Source: Candidatus Saccharimonadota bacterium
GTDB lineage: Bacteria > Patescibacteriota > Saccharimonadia > Saccharimonadales > Saccharimonadaceae
Direction of reading: 5' to 3'
DNA length: 64,000 bases
NCBI GenBank assembly: GCA_027492635.1
Contig: JAPUEH010000007.1
Coordinates: 1-64,000 of the forward strand
Both the position numbers and the translations under genes were made by a program. The stretch's first letter is position 1. The number at the start of each line of letters is the position of its first letter. Shown piece by piece: positions 57,645-64,000 of the stretch. Below the pieces are notes generated by a model. It did not search any database. It saw only the letters and a program-made list of their open reading frames with translations, and was not told the DNA's origin.

Positions 57645-59438
57645 CTACTTAACTTTTAGTGCGCTTTTGAGGAATCGGAATGAAGGTGCTTTGGCTTCTG
57701 GGTGGTAGCCAAGGTGACCGACTGATTTGTTGTGCTTCATCACGTAGACTTCCGAGCGAATACCCATACTTCGGAGCTTGTCACGCATTTGGTAGGCGTC
57801 TTGGATGTTGACGAGCTCATCGTGCGCATAAGTGACGAGGTGCATTGGAGGAGTGCGAGGGCTCGCGGTGAGTGCTGGCGAGAGTTGTACGAAGTCGTCC
57901 ATACACTGGGCAATTTTGCTTGCGCTAATTTGCTGCGGGTTGATACCGATGCTAGAGATGTCGCCGCCAGTAATGAGCGACTTGCCGACGTCAGTGAGTG
58001 CGCCGCCGCTCATACTTGCATCTGAAACGATAGTATTGTTGCCGCTGTTGGTTTTTGTCTGTGCTACTGTGTCTTGCGCAGAGATGATGTTGCCAAGACC
58101 TTGGCTGATGACGCTAATTGTATTGAGTGTGCTGTCGTCGCTACCGAGTGCACCGCTGTCTGCCATTCGCTTAAACTCGTAGATGGCTGTACCGAGCTCC
58201 ATTAGCTGTTCAGGATTCAGGTTTGCGAGCTTCTTTTCCAGCTCGTCCTGCGAGAGAGGGGCTTCTGCTTTCGTGTCAGTATCTTTACCGTTGTAAGTGA
58301 CGCCAAAGTCGTTTGCTGCCTTGTCGAGCTTGCCAAATGTAGCTGGCAGATCTGTCAGTACGATGCCGCTGAGCTGGAGTGACTTATTGAGGAGCGCACT
58401 ACTTTCCTGAGGCGAGAGGGCTTTTCCGGATGCGAGTTTATTCAGGCTTGCTTGGTTGCCAACAAAGAAGTTGATGACATCCATAGTAAATGGCGGGAAG
58501 TATTCACCAACACAGCGCGAGTGGAACATGCCGTCTGCAAAGCCTTTCCATGAGTTAAAGAGGTCGCGGAATGCATTTGTTGGTGCAGACCAGCCCACAG
58601 CTGCGGACGCACCTGATTTACCCGTAGCAGCTGCGCGTACCGTAAGGCTACCGCCGGCAGAGTCACCCCAGATAGCAATTTTGTTTGGATCAATGTTGTA
58701 GGCTGCTGCATTTGCTTTTACGTGTCGAACCGCACGCAGTACATCTTGAAGCTGCTCATGTACTCCACCTGGCATCAGGCGATATTTGATACGGAATGAG
58801 GTGAAGCCTTGTTTGGCGGCGGCATCCTGAAATGCTGGGTCGAATGTGCCGCCATCGACAGCCCATCCTCCGCCGTGTACAAATACGATAGCTGGTCGCT
58901 TATCACCCTTGGCTTTTTTGATGCGCATTGACTGTTTGCCGCCAGCATTGTCGATGTAGTAGTTGGTGGCGCCGCTGGCTGTTTCGCTACTTTTTGTAGA
59001 ATTCGCAGATGCTGTGCGCGCTGCTTTTATCGCATCCATAGCTTTTTGGGTGATATAGCATAGCTCACCACCATCGCACGCCGTTCCCTCTTTTGTTGCA
59101 CATTCTTTTGCTTTATCTGTTGCATAGGCCTGATCGCTACATTTTGTATCGGTTAGCTGTACTTTATTTGAGCCTTTGAGCGACTCAAGGTTGAGATCCG
59201 TTTCAGCTACATAACAGTTGTTCGTGCCTGGATCACAAGGCTTATTTGCATCGAATGTCACACAATGCGCGCCATTGTTGGAACGGATTTTATTGTAATT
59301 TTCCATTGTACAAGGGGTGCTAGTGGCGGGGATAGCGCCAACCCGTGCTACCACACCGTAAGTCGGTATCGCAAATGCTAGGAGTACGCCTACTAATGCT
59401 AGGAGCTTTGTCTTTTGAGTCATGTGTTTTATTTTCAT
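57645..59438 (-). CDS. Secreted alpha/beta hydrolase with large insertion
   Basis: 597 aa. Signal peptide (about 10-32), a Cys-rich N-terminal region (about 40-130, eight Cys in pairs such as CDPGTNNC and CDGGELC), then a hormone-sensitive-lipase-type core: HGGGW oxyanion loop, nucleophile Ser in GDSAGG (about residue 265) and His in GHLGYHP near the end. Between the nucleophile and the Asp/His part about 180 mostly helical residues (about 320-500) are inserted as a lid or separate domain. Extracellular esterase is likely, substrate unknown. Confidence 0.83.
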   Translation of the reverse strand: MKIKHMTQKTKLLALVGVLLAFAIPTYGVVARVGAIPATSTPCTMENYNKIRSNNGAHCVTFDANKPCDPGTNNCYVAETDLNLESLKGSNKVQLTDTKCSDQAYATDKAKECATKEGTACDGGELCYITQKAMDAIKAARTASANSTKSSETASGATNYYIDNAGGKQSMRIKKAKGDKRPAIVFVHGGGWAVDGGTFDPAFQDAAAKQGFTSFRIKYRLMPGGVHEQLQDVLRAVRHVKANAAAYNIDPNKIAIWGDSAGGSLTVRAAATGKSGASAAVGWSAPTNAFRDLFNSWKGFADGMFHSRCVGEYFPPFTMDVINFFVGNQASLNKLASGKALSPQESSALLNKSLQLSGIVLTDLPATFGKLDKAANDFGVTYNGKDTDTKAEAPLSQDELEKKLANLNPEQLMELGTAIYEFKRMADSGALGSDDSTLNTISVISQGLGNIISAQDTVAQTKTNSGNNTIVSDASMSGGALTDVGKSLITGGDISSIGINPQQISASKIAQCMDDFVQLSPALTASPRTPPMHLVTYAHDELVNIQDAYQMRDKLRSMGIRSEVYVMKHNKSVGHLGYHPEAKAPSFRFLKSALKVK

Positions 59439-59535
59439 CTTTTTCGCTTCGCTTTTTATGTTTTTAGGAAACTAATACCCGCATAGTACCATAAGCATAT
59501 TTATTTGTGCAAATATTTTGGCCAGAACAGTGTAA

Positions 59536-59562
59536 TTGGCACTCTTGACATACGAGTGCTAA
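59536..59562 (+). promoter_or_regulatory. CIRCE operator 1 of dnaK with embedded -35 box
   Basis: TTGGCACTC, spacer TTGACATAC, GAGTGCTAA. The spacer itself contains the -35 TTGACA (59545-59550). TATACT (59569-59574) follows after 18 nt. Confidence 0.95.
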
Positions 59563-59581
59563 TTTTTATATACTAAAGATA

Positions 59582-59608
59582 TTGGCAATCTACACAATAG
59601 AGTGCTAA
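59582..59608 (+). promoter_or_regulatory. CIRCE operator 2 of dnaK, imperfect
   Basis: TTGGCAATC, 9-nt spacer, GAGTGCTAA: one mismatch from the first operator and 20 bp downstream of it, in the transcribed leader. Two tandem operators would give tighter repression of dnaK. Confidence 0.8.
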
Positions 59609-59661
59609 AATGAATACAGATTTTGATACAAGAAAACAGTAAAGAAAGGAATAGGAATTTT

Positions 59662-61572
59662 ATGGGTAAAATTATAGGAATCGACCTCGGTACAACCAAC
59701 TCGGCATTTGCCTACATGGTAGCAGGCAAGCCAGAAGTGATTGCAAATGCAGAGGGCAACCGCACGACGCCAAGTGTGGTGGCGATCAACAAAAAAGGCG
59801 ATCGTCTTGTCGGCCAAGTGGCGCAGCGCCAGCGCGTGACCAACGCAAAAAACACTATCTATGGTGTCAAACGCCTCATCGGGCGCAAGTTTAGCGACAA
59901 AGAGGTGCAAAAAGACCTCGATATCATGCCATACGAAATCGTGAAGCATTCAAGCGGCGTGGCGGTGAAACTAGGCGACAAAGACTACACGCCAGAAGAA
60001 GTTTCAGCCATGATTTTGAGCAAAATCAAAGCGGACGCAGAGGCGTTCCTCGGCGAAAAAGTCACCGAAGCGGTTATTACCGTTCCTGCGTACTTCGATG
60101 ACTCGCAGAGGCAAGCTACCAAAGATGCTGGTAAGATTGCTGGTCTCGAGGTGAAGCGTATTATCAACGAGCCAACAGCTGCAGCATTGGCATATGGACT
60201 TGAAGGCAAAAAAGACGAAAAAATCGCCGTGTTTGACCTTGGTGGTGGTACATTTGACGTCTCTATCCTCGAACTGGGCGACGGCGTATTTGAAGTTCGT
60301 AGCACCAATGGCGACACACACCTGGGCGGCGAAGACTTTGACAACCGCATCGTGAATCATTTCATCGACGTCTTCCAAAAAGAGGAAGGTATCGACCTCA
60401 AAAACGACAAAGCAGCGATGCAGCGTCTCAAAGACGAAGCCGAAAAAGCGAAAAAGGAGCTCAGTAGCACCAATAGCTACGAAGTAAACTTGCCGTTTAT
60501 CACTGCCGATGCAGATGGTCCAAAACACTTTGAATATACGCTGACTCGTGCCAAGCTCGAAGAACTGGTCAAAGACCTTATCGACCGACTGGCAGAACCT
60601 GTTGAAAAGGCGCTAAAAGATGCTGATATGAAGCCGAGCGACATCGACGAGATCGTACTCGTAGGTGGTATGACTCGTATGCCAGCAGTGGTCGAAAAGG
60701 TGAAAGGTATCTTTGGCAAAGACCCGCTCCAAGGGGTGAACCCAGATGAAGTGGTGGCTATCGGTGCGGCTGTGCAGGGCGGTGTGTTGCAGGGCGACGT
60801 CAAAGACGTATTGCTCCTCGATGTGACGCCGCTGAGCCTCGGTATCGAGACGATGGGTGGCGTGACCACCAAGCTCATCGAGCGCAATAGCACGATTCCG
60901 ACCAGCAAATCAGAAACATTTAGTACCGCTGCCGACAACCAGCCGCAAGTAGAGATTCATGTGCTGCAAGGCGAACGTGAAATGGCGGGCGACAACAAAT
61001 CGCTTGGTCGGTTTATCCTCGACGGTATCGCTCCAGCGCCACGCGGCGTGCCGCAAATCGAAGTGACCTTTAGTCTCGATGCCAACGGTATTTTGAATGT
61101 GACGGCCAAAGATAAAGGCACGGGCAAAGAAAGCTCTGTCACAATCCAAGACAGCGGCAATATGAGCAAAGAAGACATCGAAAAAGCGCAAAAAGAAGCC
61201 GAAGCGCACGCCGATGAAGACAAGAAAAAGCGCGAAGGCGTCGACGCGCGCAACACGCTCGAAAACGCGATCTACCAGGCAGAAAAGATGCCCGACGAGT
61301 TCAAGGACAAAATCTCTGAAGACGATGCCAAGACGATCAAAGCAGCAGCCGAAGAGGCCAAAAAGGTAAAAGACGACGAAAAGGCTGACAAGGATGCACT
61401 CGAAGCAGCAGCCAAAACATTGCAAGATACTATCATGCCGATCGGCGCAAAACTGTATGAAGCAGCGGCTAAAGAAGATGCACCCGCAGACGACGAAAAG
61501 GCCGATGACAAAAAAGATGCCGACAAAGACGAGCCCGTAGAAGGTGAAGTGGTCGACAAAGACGACAAATAA
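59662..61572 (+). CDS. dnaK: Molecular chaperone DnaK
   Basis: 636 aa. The Hsp70 ATPase starts [13 protein letters not shown] and contains [13 protein letters not shown] and [10 protein letters not shown]. The substrate domain follows ([11 protein letters not shown] linker, then beta-sandwich), and an acidic C-terminal tail ends in [13 protein letters not shown] 59662 follows AAAGGA. The frame is open from 59623, but that part is the leader. Expression is controlled by two CIRCE sites and ends at a hairpin after the gene. Confidence 0.98.
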   Translation: MGKIIGIDLGTTNSAFAYMVAGKPEVIANAEGNRTTPSVVAINKKGDRLVGQVAQRQRVTNAKNTIYGVKRLIGRKFSDKEVQKDLDIMPYEIVKHSSGVAVKLGDKDYTPEEVSAMILSKIKADAEAFLGEKVTEAVITVPAYFDDSQRQATKDAGKIAGLEVKRIINEPTAAALAYGLEGKKDEKIAVFDLGGGTFDVSILELGDGVFEVRSTNGDTHLGGEDFDNRIVNHFIDVFQKEEGIDLKNDKAAMQRLKDEAEKAKKELSSTNSYEVNLPFITADADGPKHFEYTLTRAKLEELVKDLIDRLAEPVEKALKDADMKPSDIDEIVLVGGMTRMPAVVEKVKGIFGKDPLQGVNPDEVVAIGAAVQGGVLQGDVKDVLLLDVTPLSLGIETMGGVTTKLIERNSTIPTSKSETFSTAADNQPQVEIHVLQGEREMAGDNKSLGRFILDGIAPAPRGVPQIEVTFSLDANGILNVTAKDKGTGKESSVTIQDSGNMSKEDIEKAQKEAEAHADEDKKKREGVDARNTLENAIYQAEKMPDEFKDKISEDDAKTIKAAAEEAKKVKDDEKADKDALEAAAKTLQDTIMPIGAKLYEAAAKEDAPADDEKADDKKDADKDEPVEGEVVDKDDK

Positions 61573-61601
61573 TCGGCAGCTTGCGTCAGTCAACAACAAA
61601 C

Positions 61602-61635
61602 ACAGCCTCTTCTGCGCGAGAGGCTGTTTTGTTTT
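61602..61635 (+). terminator. Rho-independent terminator after dnaK
   Basis: ACAGCCTCT pairs with AGAGGCTGT around an 8-nt loop, followed by TTTGTTTT. Confidence 0.88.
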
Positions 61636-61693
61636 GCAGGCAAGTCATGTATACTAGACGCCATAAGCATAATAGGAAAACGAACCTAGCAAT

Positions 61694-62317
61694 ATGAAGA
61701 ACAAAAAAACAATTATCATCATAGCAACAGTAATTGTGGCCGTGGCCGGTATCGCGGCTGTCATCTATATCATTAGCAAAGACAAAGCGAGTGACGGCAA
61801 TCCTGGTGCGTACTATGGTAGCTCGGCAGACGGCTTTACGACATCGGTCAACAAAGATGAGCATCTTGGTACCGTCAAAGTTGCGCCAAAGGATGCGGTT
61901 GTCGCGGCTTTTGGGCAGGGCGCTGAAGTGACTGATCCAGAAGAATCAGGCACGGTACACCTCGGCACGACCAAATCCGAGACAGCAACCTTTGCTGTCA
62001 AGACATCAAAAGGTAACGCAACATTCGAGGTAGATGTGCGCACCTATGCTTCCAAATCTGATCTCACCAAGGCAAATGTATTTGTCGGTGCAGAAGAAGA
62101 AAAAGTCGAAGGAGTGGGCGAAGAAGCACATTATCTCGTACCAGCTCAGCAAGGCATGCTCAAAGAGCAGCAGGTCGCGTTACTGACAGTAAAAGGCAAG
62201 ACCTCCTACAAATTTGCCGTCGTCCAGCAGTCGGACGCTATCGCCTATACTACCGATGAGGCAAAGGCTATTGTGCTTGAAATCGCCAAAAAAGCCAATC
62301 TAAACGAAGTAAAATAG
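61694..62317 (+). CDS. Membrane-anchored extracytoplasmic protein between dnaK and dnaJ
   Basis: 207 aa. A membrane helix (about 6-28), then an acidic, alpha/beta soluble domain outside (about 45-200). No family recognised. A TATACT box near 61649 gives a promoter of its own without CIRCE. It is not obviously part of the heat-shock response despite its position. Confidence 0.65.
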   Translation: MKNKKTIIIIATVIVAVAGIAAVIYIISKDKASDGNPGAYYGSSADGFTTSVNKDEHLGTVKVAPKDAVVAAFGQGAEVTDPEESGTVHLGTTKSETATFAVKTSKGNATFEVDVRTYASKSDLTKANVFVGAEEEKVEGVGEEAHYLVPAQQGMLKEQQVALLTVKGKTSYKFAVVQQSDAIAYTTDEAKAIVLEIAKKANLNEVK

Positions 62318-62337
62318 CAAACAAGACATCTGGATAA

Positions 62338-62364
62338 CTAGCACTCTTTACATTTGAGTGCTAG
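62338..62364 (+). promoter_or_regulatory. CIRCE operator of dnaJ with embedded -35 box
   Basis: CTAGCACTC, spacer TTTACATTT, GAGTGCTAG. The -35 TTTACA is in the spacer, and the -10 TATACT (62371-62376) follows after 18 nt, the same geometry as at dnaK. Confidence 0.93.
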
Positions 62365-62384
62365 TTTTTGTATACTAGATAGTA

Positions 62385-63494
62385 ATGAGTAAGCGAGATT
62401 ATTACGAAGTACTAGGGGTAGCCAAAGACGCCAGCGCCGACGAGATCAAAAAGGCGTTTCGCAAGGCAGCCGTCAAGCACCACCCGGATAAAGAAGGTGG
62501 CGACGAGACAAAGTTCAAAGAGATCAACGAAGCCTACGAAGTGCTCAAAGATCAGCAAAAACGCCAGCGTTATGACCAGTTTGGCCATGCGGGCGTTGGT
62601 GGTGCAGCTGGCGGCGGTGCGGGTTATAGTGGCAATCCGTTTGAAGGTTTTGGCGGATTTGACGGCCAAAATATCCATTTTGATTTTGGCGATGGTGGCC
62701 TTGGTGATATTTTTGGACAGTTTTTTGGTGGCAACGCGGGCGGTGGACGGCGGGCTCAGCGAGGCAATGACGTTGAAACGCGCATTACCCTCGATTTTGA
62801 AGAAGCCGTTTTTGGCGTCGAAAAAACACTTAAACTTGATATGCAAGACCAGTGTTCGCACTGTCATGGCGACGGTGCGGAGCCAGGCTATGGCGTGAAA
62901 ACGTGCGACACCTGCAAAGGCTCCGGCCAGATTCCAAAAGTTATGAACACGATGTTTGGACAAATCCAGCAATCTGTCGTATGCCAGACATGCGAGGGCA
63001 GGGGTAAAGTACCAGAAAAAGTTTGTACTGTGTGCAAAGGCCGCGGTACCGAGCGCCGCACTCAGGAGCTCACCATCAAGATTCCGGCAGGTATCGACGA
63101 CGGTGCGACGATTCGTCTGCGTGAGCGCGGCGAGGCTATTATGGGCGGGGCAAAGGGTGATTTGTATGTACATATTCGTGTCAAAGCACACAAAAAATTC
63201 ACACGCGAAGGTGACTTGGTGCTGAGCGAAGAGCATATAGATATGGTGGATGCGGCGCTCGGTACAGAAATAGACGTCGATACGGTAGACGGTGCGGTGC
63301 GTATGAAAGTGCCTGCTGGCACACAGAGCGGCACGGACTTCAAGTTGAGCGGCCATGGTGTACCTCACGGTAATGGTCGCGGATCGCACATCGTCAGCAT
63401 TGTTGTCGATACGCCGACCAAGCTAACGAAGAAGCAGCGTGACGCACTTGAACAGTTTAAGTCTTCTGGCAAAAAACGCTCGCTGTTTTCATAG
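62385..63494 (+). CDS. dnaJ: Chaperone DnaJ
   Basis: 369 aa. J domain with [10 protein letters not shown] (HPD motif) and NEAYEVLKD, a Gly/Phe-rich linker (about 70-115), four CxxCxG zinc repeats ([32 protein letters not shown]) and the C-terminal substrate domains. The ATG lies 8 nt after TATACT, so it is leaderless. Controlled by the CIRCE operator upstream. Confidence 0.97.
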   Translation: MSKRDYYEVLGVAKDASADEIKKAFRKAAVKHHPDKEGGDETKFKEINEAYEVLKDQQKRQRYDQFGHAGVGGAAGGGAGYSGNPFEGFGGFDGQNIHFDFGDGGLGDIFGQFFGGNAGGGRRAQRGNDVETRITLDFEEAVFGVEKTLKLDMQDQCSHCHGDGAEPGYGVKTCDTCKGSGQIPKVMNTMFGQIQQSVVCQTCEGRGKVPEKVCTVCKGRGTERRTQELTIKIPAGIDDGATIRLRERGEAIMGGAKGDLYVHIRVKAHKKFTREGDLVLSEEHIDMVDAALGTEIDVDTVDGAVRMKVPAGTQSGTDFKLSGHGVPHGNGRGSHIVSIVVDTPTKLTKKQRDALEQFKSSGKKRSLFS

Positions 63495-63645
63495 TTTCTG
63501 GACTTAAGCATAAAAATTATATCTTATACTATACTATTGTATATATAGCAAAACAAGCGTATAGTAGTATATGTTCTAGTCATTATGTGTTAATCTTAGC
63601 CATAACCTTGACTTAATTGCTAAAATATGCTAGTATAAAAGAGAT

Positions 63646-64000
63646 ATGTGGGTTGACACCTTGAGACCGCATTTGGGGGGTGTGTCGCTGACGCGATATG
63701 CCCTGAACTTTTTGGCCGTGCTCTGCGCTGCCTTGTTCTGGACAATTCTTTTTTCTCAACATGCTCACGCCGCTGATGCAAGCTGGCAGGGCGGTAGCCT
63801 TGTCTACAATGACAAATCGTATCAGGGGCCGACGAAAGCCGATCGAGCTGCAGCGCAGCGTCTCGGTATTCCAGAAAACTCGCAATACTTTGAGTATATT
63901 GATACGACGAGCGACCCAAAGAAGTCACAAATTATCTACTTTAGTCCAGGCGAAGACCTCAAGGATGCTAGCTCCGCGCAGCTCGCTGAATATACCTATG
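63646..64000 (+). CDS. Secreted hypothetical protein, runs off the window
   Basis: At least 118 codons, no stop before the window ends. A signal peptide (hydrophobic about 20-38, cleavage near HAHAADA) precedes a soluble part with LVYNDKSYQGP and FSPGEDLKD. No family recognised. TATAAA (63634-63639) ends 6 nt before the ATG, and TTGACT (63608-63613) is the probable -35. The AT-rich gap 63495-63607 holds nothing else I can name. Confidence 0.65.
   Translation, partial: MWVDTLRPHLGGVSLTRYALNFLAVLCAALFWTILFSQHAHAADASWQGGSLVYNDKSYQGPTKADRAAAQRLGIPENSQYFEYIDTTSDPKKSQIIYFSPGEDLKDASSAQLAEYTY

Overview
The window looks like chromosome from a Patescibacteria/CPR bacterium, most probably a Saccharibacteria (TM7) member. 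This is inferred from gene content and style. There is no rRNA here to prove it. GC content is moderate, genes are compact, many small membrane or secreted proteins are unrecognised, TGA is an ordinary stop, and no amino-acid or lipid biosynthesis genes are seen. A striking trait is that many genes, on both strands, have a TATAAT-like -10 box ending 6-9 nt before the ATG and no Shine-Dalgarno. Leaderless transcription therefore appears to be a default.

Layout. 1-16 kb: housekeeping (aspS, a MutY-like glycosylase, trmB, yjjX, tsaC, murC) mixed with oddities: three GC-rich genes of foreign style (47, 2377, 11043), a CYTH-uridine kinase fusion, a winged-helix/degenerate-NUDIX protein, and a murC carrying an in-frame palindromic insertion. 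16-30 kb: tRNA-Ile2(CAT), an FtsB-like divisome protein, a 997-aa SGNH hydrolase followed by tandemly amplified small membrane-protein genes, very large membrane proteins, tRNA-fMet, and a redox operon whose flavoprotein lacks its active-site cysteines. tRNA-Met follows a leader built from rearranged pieces of itself.

30.9-45.3 kb: an intact 14,420-bp transposon (30877-45296). It is bounded by 26-bp terminal inverted repeats with one mismatch and by a perfect 8-bp target duplication ATTTATAA. An IS1595/ISXO2-type transposase sits at its left end. Removing it rebuilds a perfect TTGACT-N17-TATAAT promoter for the neighbouring MazG-like gene, so the insertion lies between the -35 and -10 boxes. 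The cargo is a flavin-based extracytosolic electron-transfer cluster (FMN-binding acceptor protein, ApbE flavin transferase, NqrB/RnfD-FNR fusion) between two two-component systems, then DedA, PAP2 phosphatase, a COG4705-like membrane protein and an ABC-2 exporter operon. I consider this the main discovery in the window.

45.3-64 kb: mainly core genes (Y-family polymerase with a small partner, tilS, ftsH, murJ, lepA, gmk) and the heat-shock set hrcA-grpE-dnaK-dnaJ. CIRCE operators lie before hrcA, dnaK (two in tandem) and dnaJ, so HrcA plausibly controls the chaperones. All three tRNA genes carry the anticodon CAU (Met, fMet, Ile2), and TilS, which modifies the Ile2 species, is also encoded here. 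Each tRNA ends in a long hairpin terminator whose first stem bases are the tRNA's own CCA.
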